Assembly: GCA_964542305.1 (NCBI GenBank)
Contig: CAZITX010000006.1
Coordinates: forward strand, 1 to 64,000
Length of the DNA stretch: 64,000 bases
From: DMER64 sp964542305
GTDB lineage: Bacteria > Bacteroidota > Bacteroidia > Bacteroidales > UBA932
Direction of reading: 5' to 3'
Shown here: one piece after another, positions 22,737-32,385 of the stretch
How positions within the stretch are numbered: the stretch's first letter is position 1
Layout: every line of letters begins with the position of its first letter
Position numbers and translations under genes: made by a program
Notes under the pieces: generated by a model
The model's database searches: none
The model's input: only the letters and a program-made list of their open reading frames with translations
Told to the model about the DNA's origin: nothing

Positions 22737-25530
22737 AAATGTCTATGAAATTGCCTTGTTTGAGGAATTTTTTCAGGAATTTCTGTACAGAACCGGGAGT
22801 GATACCTTTTACGATCTGTTCGTAATCGGTCATAATATCCAGGTCATCCGTATAGTAATTCACCAGTACCTGGTTCCAGTAATTATTCCTGATAAGGTTT
22901 TCCTGGCGGTTTTTCAGGAAGTTTTCTTTTGTTTTGTTCACATATTCTTCCGTCGGTCCGTTATCAACCAGGTTGGTTACATCGGCCTCCACGATCTGGC
23001 GCATCTTTTCCTGTCTTTCAGGATCGGTATCAAATAAGATGATCAAGGCAGCATGTGCTTCCGGCTGATCGGCGGTGATTACCTGAACGGATGCTCCGTA
23101 GGTACCGCCTTCATCTTCACGCAAACTCTGAACATAAGCCATATCCAGGATGGATTTAACGGCATCCATGTAAACCTGGTTCTCAAGTGTATAATCCTGA
23201 TCGGCAGAGTATACATTTACAATGCTGGTTTTGGGTGTTTCCATGACCACCTTGAAATGATTTTCTACTTTCCCTTTTTGAATACGGTTGTCGTTTTTCA
23301 CCCAGCCGGCAGGTTCAGTGGCGGCGGGTAATGATCCCAGGTACAATTCCACTATGGGTTTAAGTTCCTGAAGATCTACATTTCCAACAATGGTTACAAC
23401 AGCTCCGTTGGTGTTTTTAAAGCAGGTCCGGTATGCTTTTTCCAGGTTTTCCATATTCACTTTGGAAAGAATTTCCGAGGAAATCAGCTGACTGCGCGGA
23501 TTGTTATTATACAGGGATTTGTATAGTTCTTTTTGCAGTACGTAATTGGGTGTTTTCTCCAGGTTGGGAACAATGGCATTCAGTTGTGCCATGGAAGCCT
23601 CAAATTCACCGGCTTCAAAACGCGGAGTCACAATATTGGCGTATACCAGTTCAAATAATGTCTGTAGATCCTGCGGTGATGCACTGCCACGAATGCCCTG
23701 GCTGTAATCATTGATATAGGGTGTGGCATTGGCAATTTTGCCGGTCAATTTCTTCCTGAGTGCCGTTGCACTGAAATTGCCTACTCCGTTGCTTTGTGTC
23801 CACAGACTGAAAACATTGCTTTCTACGGAAGGAAGCAATTCTTCTGAAAGAATGGATAAACCTCCGTCGTTCTTCAAATTGAATAGCACTTCGTCTTTTT
23901 TGTAAGTGGTAGGTTTGATCACCACTTTTATTCCGTTGGACAAAGTCCAGACCGTGCTTTCAAAAGCACCTGCTTCTTCCTTAACTACTTTACCGGGAAC
24001 AATGGCGTCAACATTTACCAGCGGTTCATCGGATACTTCTTCTTCATAAGCCTGAAGTTCCATACCTTCCACTGAATCCATAATGCCTTTGATTTCTTCA
24101 GTTGTAGGGATTACAAGTCCTTCCCGTTTGGGGCTGGAGAGTATCACAACCCTGTTTTCAGGGGTAATTACCTGTTGTCCTATCTGGTTAATCTGTTCCA
24201 ATTGAATGAAAGGCAGGTATCCTTTGGCAACTTCCAGTTCGTAAGCGGGATCTAAAATAGGTTCATTGAAAGCGTAGTGACTGATCATATCATTGATGAA
24301 TTCGCTGTTCATCCGGTCACCGGCATTTTCGGCAGCGCGTTCCAGGCGGCGCATGAAATTGGTTTTTGCGCGTTCAAGTTCTGCATCGGTAAATCCAAAC
24401 CGGCGCATTTTTTCAACTTCCATCATCAGGGCTTCAAATGCTTTGGCACTTTCCCCGTCCTTGCTGCCAACAGAAAAAGCGGTGGCATCGCTTGAGGTGG
24501 TCATGGAAGAGAAAGACATGTTGGCACCCAGGAAAGGAGCATCGGGCTTTTGTGCAATTTCTTCAAACCGGTCGTTCATCATACGGGAAACGAAATATTT
24601 GAACATGTCTACCATGTAGATCATTCCCAGGGGACGCATTTCATTTGGAACGGGTTCCGATTTGATCAAAAATTCAATGGATGTGCCCTGTGCTTCGGGA
24701 TCCGTGATAATTCCAATAATGGGTTCATCGTTTTCCGGAATGGGGATCACTTTTTTGGGACTGGAAGTTGCAGGTGCAGGTACGTCTTCGAATAATGCAA
24801 CGAGTTTGTTTTCCACCTGGTCTACATCTACGTCACCTACAACAATGACTGCCTGGTGATCCGGACGGTACCATGTTTCGTAAAAATCAACAAGTTCCTG
24901 AGGATCAAAAGTGGAAAGGCCTTCTACAGTTCCTATGAGATTGCACTCGGCATATTTGGATCCTTTGTACAAATAGGGAAGGGAGGCTTCAAAAAGACGC
25001 CATTGTCCGGTTCTGCGTGTGCGCAGTTCCTCAATAATAACACCGCGTTCTTTTTCAATCTCTTCAAAATCGTTTGTAACAAAGGCGGCATAATCGTGCA
25101 TGATAAGCAAACAGGTATCAAGAATACCTTCCCTTAACATGGGGACATTGTTCAACATGTACATGGTTTGCTCTACACCGGTTCCGGCGTTGATGTTACG
25201 GCCAAAACTGCAGCCGATGCTTTCCAGGTAGCTGATAAGCATTTTTCCCGGAAGGTTTTCTGTGCCGTTCAGGCACATATGCTCCAGGAAGTGGGCAAGA
25301 CCTGCCTGGCGTTCGTTTTCCTGAATAGCGCCAACGTTGGTAAACAAATAAAACTCGGCACGTTTTTCCGGTTTGGTGTTGTGCCGGATATAATACGTAA
25401 GCCCGTTATCAAGTTTTCCAATCCGTACCGCCGGGTCATTCTTCAGTGGTTCGTTTGGATTGGCCATTTGTGCGAAACTGGCCGTGCCTGCCATCAATAA
25501 GACAAGCAGACTGGTAAGTAATTTCTTCAT
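22717..25530 (-). CDS. M16 family zinc metallopeptidase (two-domain)
   Basis: An exported insulinase/pitrilysin-type protease. Start at 25530 (937 aa) because MKKLLTSLLVLLMAGTASFAQ is a clear signal peptide; an upstream in-frame ATG (25638) adds 36 odd residues. Zinc site HFLEHMCLNGT is the inverted HxxEH motif near residue 75, with a downstream Glu in EIEKERGVIIEEL. A second, inactive M16 half follows from about residue 500. Probable periplasmic peptide degradation. Divergent from the C69 peptidase gene. Confidence 0.93.
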   Translation of the reverse strand: MKKLLTSLLVLLMAGTASFAQMANPNEPLKNDPAVRIGKLDNGLTYYIRHNTKPEKRAEFYLFTNVGAIQENERQAGLAHFLEHMCLNGTENLPGKMLISYLESIGCSFGRNINAGTGVEQTMYMLNNVPMLREGILDTCLLIMHDYAAFVTNDFEEIEKERGVIIEELRTRRTGQWRLFEASLPYLYKGSKYAECNLIGTVEGLSTFDPQELVDFYETWYRPDHQAVIVVGDVDVDQVENKLVALFEDVPAPATSSPKKVIPIPENDEPIIGIITDPEAQGTSIEFLIKSEPVPNEMRPLGMIYMVDMFKYFVSRMMNDRFEEIAQKPDAPFLGANMSFSSMTTSSDATAFSVGSKDGESAKAFEALMMEVEKMRRFGFTDAELERAKTNFMRRLERAAENAGDRMNSEFINDMISHYAFNEPILDPAYELEVAKGYLPFIQLEQINQIGQQVITPENRVVILSSPKREGLVIPTTEEIKGIMDSVEGMELQAYEEEVSDEPLVNVDAIVPGKVVKEEAGAFESTVWTLSNGIKVVIKPTTYKKDEVLFNLKNDGGLSILSEELLPSVESNVFSLWTQSNGVGNFSATALRKKLTGKIANATPYINDYSQGIRGSASPQDLQTLFELVYANIVTPRFEAGEFEASMAQLNAIVPNLEKTPNYVLQKELYKSLYNNNPRSQLISSEILSKVNMENLEKAYRTCFKNTNGAVVTIVGNVDLQELKPIVELYLGSLPAATEPAGWVKNDNRIQKGKVENHFKVVMETPKTSIVNVYSADQDYTLENQVYMDAVKSILDMAYVQSLREDEGGTYGASVQVITADQPEAHAALIILFDTDPERQEKMRQIVEADVTNLVDNGPTEEYVNKTKENFLKNRQENLIRNNYWNQVLVNYYTDDLDIMTDYEQIVKGITPGSVQKFLKKFLKQGNFIDISMNPAD

Positions 25531-25631
25531 ATTGTCAAATGTTGTATAAGAATCAAGATCAACAAAGGTAGCAAAAAAACGTTGCGGTGTCTGTCTTTTT
25601 TGTATTTTTACAAACTTGACAAATAAAATTA

Positions 25632-27308
25632 ATGCCAATGAAATCCAGAAAAATCGTATTGAGCCTTACTGCTCTTTTCCTGAGTGCCGGTCCGCTATTG
25701 CCGTGTACTAATTTAATAGTAACCAAAGGTGCGTCTAAAGACGGATCCGTAATGGTCAGTTATTCCGCCGATTCACACCAGTTATACGGCGAACTTTACT
25801 ACTGGCCCGCTACCAGGTGGGAAGAAGGAAGTATGTTGAAGATTTATGAATGGGATACCGGAAAGTTTATGGGGGAAATACCCCAGGCAAGAGAAACGTA
25901 TTCGGTTACCGGAAATATGAATGAGTACCAGCTGCTTATTGGGGAAACCACCTATGGCGGCCGCAGGGAATTCAGGGACAGAAGCGGGATTATGGATTAC
26001 GGTTCTTTGATATACGTTGCCCTGCAACGATGCAAGACTGCACGTGAAGCCATTGCTTTGATAGACAATTTGATGCAAACATATGGATACGCATCCAGCG
26101 GAGAATCGTTTACCATTGCCGATCCTGATGAAGTCTGGATAATGGAGATCATGGCCAAAGCTCCGCGTATGGTGGAAGGAGTAAATGTAAATAAAGGTGC
26201 CGTATGGGTGGCCAAACGCATACCCGACGGATACATTAGCGCTCATGCAAACCAGGCACGCATAACTACAATAGATTTTAACGACCCGGACAATTGCCTT
26301 TACAGCCCCGATGTAATATCACACGCCAGGGAAATGGGTATCTTCTCCGGAAACGATAAGGAATTCAGTTTTTCAGATGTATATGCTCCGGTGGATTTCG
26401 GGGCTGCCCGTTTCTGTGACGCACGCGTATGGGCTTTTTTCAACCGCTACGCAGACGGGATGGACAAATACCTGGATTACGCTATGGGGTATGATCTGTC
26501 CAACCGCATGCCTTTGTATGTCAAACCCAATACGAAACTGTCTGTGAAGGACGTTGCCGACATGATGCGCGATCATTATGAAGGAACTCCTATGGATATG
26601 TCTTGCGATATTGGAGCAGGAGGAAATGCCTTGCCTTACCGCTGGAGGCCAATGTCTTTTGAACTGGACGGGAAAACCTACCTGAACGAGCGGGCCATTG
26701 CCACACAACAGACCGGATGGTGGTATGTGGGACAATGCCGCAGCGATATGCCCCGCGATCTGGGCGGTTTGTTCTGGTTTGGAGTGGACGATGCCGGCAC
26801 TTCTGCCTTAATACCTATATATAGTGTATCCAGCCGGGTTCCGGAATGTATTGAAAAAGGAAATGGCAGCATGATGGAATATTCGGAAACTTCTCTTTTC
26901 TGGATAGTAAACAGGGTAACACAATTTGCATACCTTCGTTACAACCAGGTTGGGGCCGAAGTGCGTTCCGTTGTGGACAAGTGGGAAAATGAAATGATGG
27001 ATAAAACCCGCCATTTAGACCAGATTGCAGTTGAGATGTACCGCCGCGATCCTGATCTTGCCAGGGAATTTTTAACCGACTTCAGTGTCAATGCGGCACA
27101 GACCTTATTCAAAAAATGGGTTGAACTTGACAAGTATTTGATGGTTAAATATATAGACGGCAATACAAAACGCCAGGAATCAGACGGGTCCTTCTCCAAT
27201 AACGGTCATGATCCGCGTATACCGGCCTCTCCCAAAAACGAAGGCTATACGCAGAAATGGAAAGAAGCCGTTGTGAAGGATAATGGAAAGGTCCTGGAAA
27301 GTAAATAA
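25632..27308 (+). CDS. C69 family dipeptidase
   Basis: N-terminal nucleophile peptidase (PepD-like). The sequence has a signal peptide followed directly by LPCTNLIVTKGASKDGSVMV; Cys25 is the expected nucleophile, exposed when the leader is cut off. The family motif SADSHQLYGEL follows. It is 558 aa. Start: the ATG at 25632 or the one at 25638 (MKSRK) both leave the signal peptide intact. Together with the neighbouring M16 and S46 enzymes it points to use of peptides as nutrients. The next gene follows 6 bp downstream. Confidence 0.92.
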   Translation: MPMKSRKIVLSLTALFLSAGPLLPCTNLIVTKGASKDGSVMVSYSADSHQLYGELYYWPATRWEEGSMLKIYEWDTGKFMGEIPQARETYSVTGNMNEYQLLIGETTYGGRREFRDRSGIMDYGSLIYVALQRCKTAREAIALIDNLMQTYGYASSGESFTIADPDEVWIMEIMAKAPRMVEGVNVNKGAVWVAKRIPDGYISAHANQARITTIDFNDPDNCLYSPDVISHAREMGIFSGNDKEFSFSDVYAPVDFGAARFCDARVWAFFNRYADGMDKYLDYAMGYDLSNRMPLYVKPNTKLSVKDVADMMRDHYEGTPMDMSCDIGAGGNALPYRWRPMSFELDGKTYLNERAIATQQTGWWYVGQCRSDMPRDLGGLFWFGVDDAGTSALIPIYSVSSRVPECIEKGNGSMMEYSETSLFWIVNRVTQFAYLRYNQVGAEVRSVVDKWENEMMDKTRHLDQIAVEMYRRDPDLAREFLTDFSVNAAQTLFKKWVELDKYLMVKYIDGNTKRQESDGSFSNNGHDPRIPASPKNEGYTQKWKEAVVKDNGKVLESK

Positions 27309-27314
27309 AACAAT

Positions 27315-28616
27315 ATGAAACGATTTTTTCTCCTGTTGCTGTGCCTTGTGCCTTTACTGGCTCGTGGTGCCGATACGTGCCGGGTGTACGTATTGACCAT
27401 TGACAGCGAGATCCATGCCAAATCAGCCAGAACACTGGAAAAGGCTCTGGAAGAAGCCAAAAACCTGGAAGCAAACGTTTTTCTGATGCGATTGAATACA
27501 TTCGGGGGCGCCCTGGATGCTGCGGACAGGATGCGGACAGCATTGCTGGAGGCACCCTTTACCACCGTCTCGTTCATTGACCACCAGGCTGCCTCGGCAG
27601 GTGCTTTGATCTCTTTGGCGTGTGATCTGATCTATATGTCCCCAGGATCAACCGTAGGCTCGGCAACTGTGGTCAACCAGAACGGAGAGCCCATGCCCGA
27701 GAAATACCAGTCTTACATGCGTTCCCTGATGAGGGCAACTGCCCAGGAGACGGGCAGGGATCCCGAATTGGCGGAACAAATGGTGAACGGAGAAACGATC
27801 GTCAGCCTTACTACAAAGGAAGCTCTGGAAATCGGTTTCAGCCAGGGGCAGGCAGAGAACATAACAGAGGTAGTGGACCAGTTGGGATACGCCCATTGTG
27901 AGATACATCAATACAAGGAAACCTGGCTGGACAAGATTATTGGGTTTTTCCTGTTGCCACTGGTGCAGGCACTGTTGCTTATGGGGATGATTGGCGGGGT
28001 GTTCTTTGAGCTCAAAACACCCGGTGTAGGATTTCCCCTGGGATTGGCCATAGTGTGTGCCATCTGCTATTTTTCTCCTTTGTTTTTGGAAGGCATGGTG
28101 CAATACTGGGAAGTCATTGTTCTGATAGTGGGTGTGATCCTCATTTTCCTGGAAATTTTCATTACTCCCGGATTCGGGATTTTGGGCATCCTGGGAATCA
28201 TTTTTGTGGGAACGGGGCTGACTTTTTCCATGATAGACAATTGGGTCTTTGAATTTGAAGGGCCTTTCCCATGGAACAATCTTCTGACTCCTGTGGCAAT
28301 CGTATCCCTGTCAGGACTGGCAGCCGTTTCAACTCTTTTATTTTCAGTTCACATGCTTTTCCCTACCAGGGCATTCAATCATATTGCCCTGAGAAAAGAT
28401 CTGAAAACCGAAGAAGGGTTTGTGGGAGTTCCCGTTTTGCAGGACATAAAAACCGGGCAGGAGGGTGTTGCCTTTACCGATCTCAGGCCGGCAGGTAAAG
28501 TTACCATTAACGGCAAATGGATGGAAGCCCGGGCAGCCGTAGGATACATAACAAAAAACACGAAAGTGAAGGTAGTCCGTATAGAAGGCGGCGTTATTTT
28601 TGTTGAGACTCTATAA
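27315..28616 (+). CDS. NfeD-family membrane serine protease
   Basis: 433 aa, the long NfeD type. Signal peptide (1-19). A ClpP-like protease domain (about 20-210) with RLNTFGGALDAA and the nucleophile Ser in HQAASAGALI. Then four or five membrane helices (about 215-330), and a C-terminal OB-fold (GFVGVPVLQDIKTGQEG, DLRPAGKVTINGKWMEA). Members are linked to membrane protein quality control, often with stomatin partners; none is adjacent here. The 3' end overlaps ispG on the other strand by 23 bp. Confidence 0.92.
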   Translation: MKRFFLLLLCLVPLLARGADTCRVYVLTIDSEIHAKSARTLEKALEEAKNLEANVFLMRLNTFGGALDAADRMRTALLEAPFTTVSFIDHQAASAGALISLACDLIYMSPGSTVGSATVVNQNGEPMPEKYQSYMRSLMRATAQETGRDPELAEQMVNGETIVSLTTKEALEIGFSQGQAENITEVVDQLGYAHCEIHQYKETWLDKIIGFFLLPLVQALLLMGMIGGVFFELKTPGVGFPLGLAIVCAICYFSPLFLEGMVQYWEVIVLIVGVILIFLEIFITPGFGILGILGIIFVGTGLTFSMIDNWVFEFEGPFPWNNLLTPVAIVSLSGLAAVSTLLFSVHMLFPTRAFNHIALRKDLKTEEGFVGVPVLQDIKTGQEGVAFTDLRPAGKVTINGKWMEARAAVGYITKNTKVKVVRIEGGVIFVETL

Positions 28617-29865
28617 GTTCCAGCAACCGCTCTACAGCTTCTTCCTGAGGAATCCCCCGTATGACGGGGGTTTTTCCTTTATACAGGGTTATCTTTCCAT
28701 TGCCTTCTCCCACGTATCCGTACTGGGCATCGGCCATTTCACCGGGACCGTTTACTATACAGCCCATGATGGCAATGGTGCAGCCTTTCAGGTGCGCGGT
28801 AGCTTTTTTTACGGAGCGAACGGTTTCTTCCAGGTTGAATTTGGTTCGTCCGCAACCGGGACAGGAAATGTATTCGGGTTTGGTAAACACACAACGGGTG
28901 GCCTGTAACAGGTCCATACAGAAATCTTTCAATTCTTCTTCAGTACCAAAAGAAGCTTGCACAAAAGGCATGGGAAGTGTTTTCCAGTCTATGATTCCGT
29001 CCAGCAGACCGGGTGCCCACCGATGACAGGCACTGACTATGAGTTCGTCCCAATTTTCAGAACGAATTTCTTCTTTAACAGAGAGAAACAGTTTTCCAAA
29101 CCGGATTTCTTCTTCCGGGGCTTCGGTCAGGGAAACCCTGAAAGTATCTCCTATACCTTCTTTCAACAAAGTAATTATTCCTGCAGCGGATTTTAAACGT
29201 CCCTGGCGGTCGCTCCCGGATTCGGTTACGCCCAGGTGGACCGGATAGCTCATGCCTGCTTCTTCCATTCGTTCAGCCAGCATACGGTTTGCCTGTACCA
29301 TGACCCGGGTATTGCTGGATTTCAGGGAGACCACTACATCTGAAAAATCCAACTCCCGGCACAATTCCAGGTATTCCATGGCAGCACGGCACATTCCTTC
29401 GGGTGAATTACCGTACGTTTCCAATATATGAGGCGGCAGGGACCCGTGATTTACGCCTATGCGCAGACACGTCTTGTTTTCCCGGCATATTTCAAACAAT
29501 TGGATCAACAATTCCTTAACACGGGAAAAATCGCGTGAAAAATTACCCGGATTGATACGGACCTTTTCTGCCACTCGTGCAGCTTCCATGGCAGTGGAAG
29601 CAGAAAAATGCACATCGGCAACCAGCGGAACATCAATGCCTTGGGCGTGAAGCCGTTCTTTAATAACGGACAATGCTTTTACCTGTGCTGGTCCTTGGGT
29701 GGTAAGACGGATCAATTGAGCCCCTTCACCGGCCACCAGTATACACTGGGCAACTGAGGCTTCAATATCCAGGGTATCTGTATTACACATAGTTTGTACA
29801 GAAACAGGGGTTCCTCCTCCAATGGCCAGCTTTCCGGCATAAACGGTATGTGTTTTCATGGTCAC
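28594..29865 (-). CDS. ispG: 4-hydroxy-3-methylbut-2-enyl diphosphate synthase, short form
   Basis: MEP-pathway iron-sulfur enzyme making HMBPP. N-terminal TIM barrel: VSVQTMCNTDT, VADVHFS, KVRINPGN, RIGVNHGSL, THLGVTESG-like. C-terminal cluster domain with Cys ligands in SCPGCGR and GCIVNGPGE. Bacteroidota enzymes usually carry a large extra A* domain (about 600 aa in total). Here the protein is 423 aa, with only about 58 residues more than E. coli IspG between the two domains. The start overlaps the upstream barrel gene stop by 4 bp. It is the last gene of a long minus-strand run. Confidence 0.93.
   Translation of the reverse strand: MTMKTHTVYAGKLAIGGGTPVSVQTMCNTDTLDIEASVAQCILVAGEGAQLIRLTTQGPAQVKALSVIKERLHAQGIDVPLVADVHFSASTAMEAARVAEKVRINPGNFSRDFSRVKELLIQLFEICRENKTCLRIGVNHGSLPPHILETYGNSPEGMCRAAMEYLELCRELDFSDVVVSLKSSNTRVMVQANRMLAERMEEAGMSYPVHLGVTESGSDRQGRLKSAAGIITLLKEGIGDTFRVSLTEAPEEEIRFGKLFLSVKEEIRSENWDELIVSACHRWAPGLLDGIIDWKTLPMPFVQASFGTEEELKDFCMDLLQATRCVFTKPEYISCPGCGRTKFNLEETVRSVKKATAHLKGCTIAIMGCIVNGPGEMADAQYGYVGEGNGKITLYKGKTPVIRGIPQEEAVERLLELIESQQK
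28654..28675 (+). terminator. Terminator of nfeD, inside the ispG 3' coding end
   Basis: CCCCCGT-ATG-ACGGGGG followed by TTTTT, 38 bp after the NfeD stop on the plus strand. It is a compact, strong-looking intrinsic terminator, but the bases also encode the C-terminal part of IspG. Confidence 0.8.
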
Positions 29866-30530
29866 AAGTGTATAAAGACGCCCAGCGTAAAGAGCAATTG
29901 ATTGGGATATCCGTAGGTATAATATTCGTTGCTGTACAATGCCGGATTTTCTATCATGGAGAGGGAATAAAGGTAATTTGCCTCTATGTGGAATTCAAAA
30001 GGATGCAAAACCAGGGCCAGACCGCCTCCGGCCTGGATGCCGTAATCCAAATAGATATGGTTGCAGTCAAAGTCTACCGGAAGGCCTTCCGGGTGTTCCG
30101 TAGTGAAATCCACTGCACTCATCCGATAGCTCCCAAAGCAGCCCAGGTTGACCAATATACGCATCTTCCAGAAATCAATGTGGAATTGGGAAGTCAGTGG
30201 GATACGCACCACTTCGTAGATCCGTTTCAGATCGGGGGTTTCGTAGCCTTGTTGCGTATAGGTCAGTCCCGTTTGTAAACCAAAATAGGGCATAGTGCCC
30301 CAAAGATCATGGTAGTACGTATAGAGAAGGGATGCATTTATATAGGAAGGAACGGTGCTTTGTTTTCTGTCAGGATTGAAATGCACGCCGTTGAAAGCGT
30401 ATCCTCCCCGGACACCTATCATGTGTTGTTTTTCGGGAAGGGTCTGGCCTGCCAGGGCAGTACCTGAAAGCAGCATGATCAAAAGGATCAGGCCTTTAAC
30501 GTTTTCTTGCCGGTGCAGTAATTGTAACAT
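29862..30530 (-). CDS. Outer-membrane beta-barrel protein (PorT-like)
   Basis: 222 aa with alternating hydrophobic and aromatic strands typical of small 8-strand barrels: HMIGVRGGYAFNGV, YFGLQTGLTYTQQGYE, VRIPLTSQFHIDF, GIQAGGGLALV, and a C-terminal FTLGVFIHL. The N-terminus has a hydrophobic signal (LILLIMLLSGTALAGQ). The start overlaps the previous gene by 35 bp. The function is unknown; the family includes PorT/OmpW-like Bacteroidota barrels. Confidence 0.75.
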   Translation of the reverse strand: MLQLLHRQENVKGLILLIMLLSGTALAGQTLPEKQHMIGVRGGYAFNGVHFNPDRKQSTVPSYINASLLYTYYHDLWGTMPYFGLQTGLTYTQQGYETPDLKRIYEVVRIPLTSQFHIDFWKMRILVNLGCFGSYRMSAVDFTTEHPEGLPVDFDCNHIYLDYGIQAGGGLALVLHPFEFHIEANYLYSLSMIENPALYSNEYYTYGYPNQLLFTLGVFIHL

Positions 30531-32382
30531 TCTGATTCAATACTTGTTCTATATCAATGGTTTGTGTTAGTTCCATTTTTTCTGCCAGTTCCAGCAAACT
30601 GCCGCCTCCCGGAAAACGGAACATCCTCACTTTCTCTGCCTGTGCTCTCTTCATCACGTTTCCTGTATCCCAAAAACCGTTTCCGTTTGTATCTCCGATT
30701 ATTCGCAGGGCAAATTTTCCGGCTTTAAGATATGGGATAACTACAGTTGTATCCGAATTTACACGATGCGATCTTAGCACCTGTGTACGGCCTTCATTCA
30801 TCAAATCAAGGATTACCGGAATGACTACATTTTGTAAATTCAGGGTAAGGGATCCGAAATCTTCGGATAAAAACGTTTCAAAAGTGGTCATAAGGGAATC
30901 GTTCCTGAATCCGTTGATATCAGTAAAGACATCGGCGGGGATCAGGTAGTTGTACGGGGTACCTTCAATATACGTATCCGGAAAAATACGATACAGACAA
31001 AGGTCAAGGGAATCCCGGGTTACTGAAAAAGGAACAGGAACCGTGTCTTCCTGTGGGGTAATGCGGGTCATTTGTGTAAGATTGAAATCCGGATCCAGCG
31101 GCAAATCATTGAATTTTATTGTAAAGCCCTTACTAATAATTACATCCGGTTCAACGGTTACTTTAATTTTCATTGTCTCCCTATCCGGTTTTACAGAAGG
31201 CGGGGCCTGTTGTCTTTCTCCGCGGCGTCCAAGGTTGTTCAGGTTGTCCCGGGCCTGTTGCTCTTCTTCTTTTTCATCTTTGAAAGGGTTAAAACGGAGT
31301 GTGTCCGTACGGGGAACTAGTGTGTTCAGGGAATCGTCCGTTGCCATATAGGTCAGATGCAACAAAACAGTGTCGGGAACGGAAGGAGCGGCAAGCCACC
31401 AAATAAGGCTGTCCCGGTAATAATTGTGTTGACGAATGATCTGTGTGGAGTCCATTCCGGGAATGACGGCTTTTATAATTTGAGGATAAGGTGCTCCGAA
31501 TTTCAGCTCCAGTGCCCTGGTACGGATCCTGTTGTAACTGCGCAGGTATTGCCTGGAACTTGCTTCTTTGAAAAGGAAGACGTTCCCTTCTACAGGGCGA
31601 CGTAACAGACCGGCCGTATCAGTAGCAAAATATGGCTGGATCTCCGGCGCATAAGTAAACATCGTTTTTTGAGGAATGATCTCTTTGTCCAGAAATCCAA
31701 CTTGTTCCCCGCTAACCGGATCGTACCGGTAATTGTTGTTTTGATCTGTTATTGCGAATAATGAATACAGGGTATCCTTAAGATTTCGCAAAACAAAATA
31801 ACCGTAAGTATCCGTTCGTGTAACAGCTACAGGCAAAGATTTTGTCAAAGAAGTATCCGCCGGATTGATATGAAGCAATACCGTAGCGTTTTCTATGGGT
31901 AAAAGAGTAGAGGCATCTACCACCAGACCGGAATACATCAATGAATCCATACGCTCTCCTGTAGAAAAACTGAGAGCAAAAACCGGGAAGGGATTGCCTT
32001 CGTTGTTGTCCTGTATGGCGTTCCCAAAATAAAGACTATACGTAGTATTGGGCAAAAGCTCATTCACCAGGTCTACAACAACACCTTTTCCTTTAGTCCG
32101 TACTGTGGGATTCTTTTCAGGGGGAGGCGAAAGCATGATGTTCTTGTTTGGATCTACCAACTTAACGTATTCGTTGAATTGTAATTCCACCCTTTTTAAT
32201 GTGGTGTTGACACGTGTTTGATTGATATCGGGAATGGTGGCTGTCAGCAGGGGAGGGATGGAATCCACAGCTCCTCCGGAAGGGGCAGCCGTCGTATTGG
32301 CACAACTTTGCGGAAGGACCAGGGATGCCGCAAAGAATACTACAGCCGTGAACAGGACACTATTTTTTATGTTCTTTTTCAT
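30496..32382 (-). CDS. SbsA-type Ig-like domain lipoprotein
   Basis: 628 aa. Signal peptide with lipobox (VLPQSC). An N-terminal Big_5/SbsA Ig-like domain (IPPLLTATIPDINQTRVNTTLKRVELQFNEYVKL; YSLYFGNAIQDNNEGN). A carboxypeptidase-regulatory-like domain (DASTLLPIENATVLLHI...TYGYFVLRNLKD). A C-terminal segment with IIGDTNGNGFWDTGN. It is a common Bacteroidota surface or periplasmic protein of unknown role, often next to rel or valS. Here it starts 3 bp after the rel stop. Confidence 0.82.
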   Translation of the reverse strand: MKKNIKNSVLFTAVVFFAASLVLPQSCANTTAAPSGGAVDSIPPLLTATIPDINQTRVNTTLKRVELQFNEYVKLVDPNKNIMLSPPPEKNPTVRTKGKGVVVDLVNELLPNTTYSLYFGNAIQDNNEGNPFPVFALSFSTGERMDSLMYSGLVVDASTLLPIENATVLLHINPADTSLTKSLPVAVTRTDTYGYFVLRNLKDTLYSLFAITDQNNNYRYDPVSGEQVGFLDKEIIPQKTMFTYAPEIQPYFATDTAGLLRRPVEGNVFLFKEASSRQYLRSYNRIRTRALELKFGAPYPQIIKAVIPGMDSTQIIRQHNYYRDSLIWWLAAPSVPDTVLLHLTYMATDDSLNTLVPRTDTLRFNPFKDEKEEEQQARDNLNNLGRRGERQQAPPSVKPDRETMKIKVTVEPDVIISKGFTIKFNDLPLDPDFNLTQMTRITPQEDTVPVPFSVTRDSLDLCLYRIFPDTYIEGTPYNYLIPADVFTDINGFRNDSLMTTFETFLSEDFGSLTLNLQNVVIPVILDLMNEGRTQVLRSHRVNSDTTVVIPYLKAGKFALRIIGDTNGNGFWDTGNVMKRAQAEKVRMFRFPGGGSLLELAEKMELTQTIDIEQVLNQNVTITAPARKR

Positions 32383-32385
32383 TTA

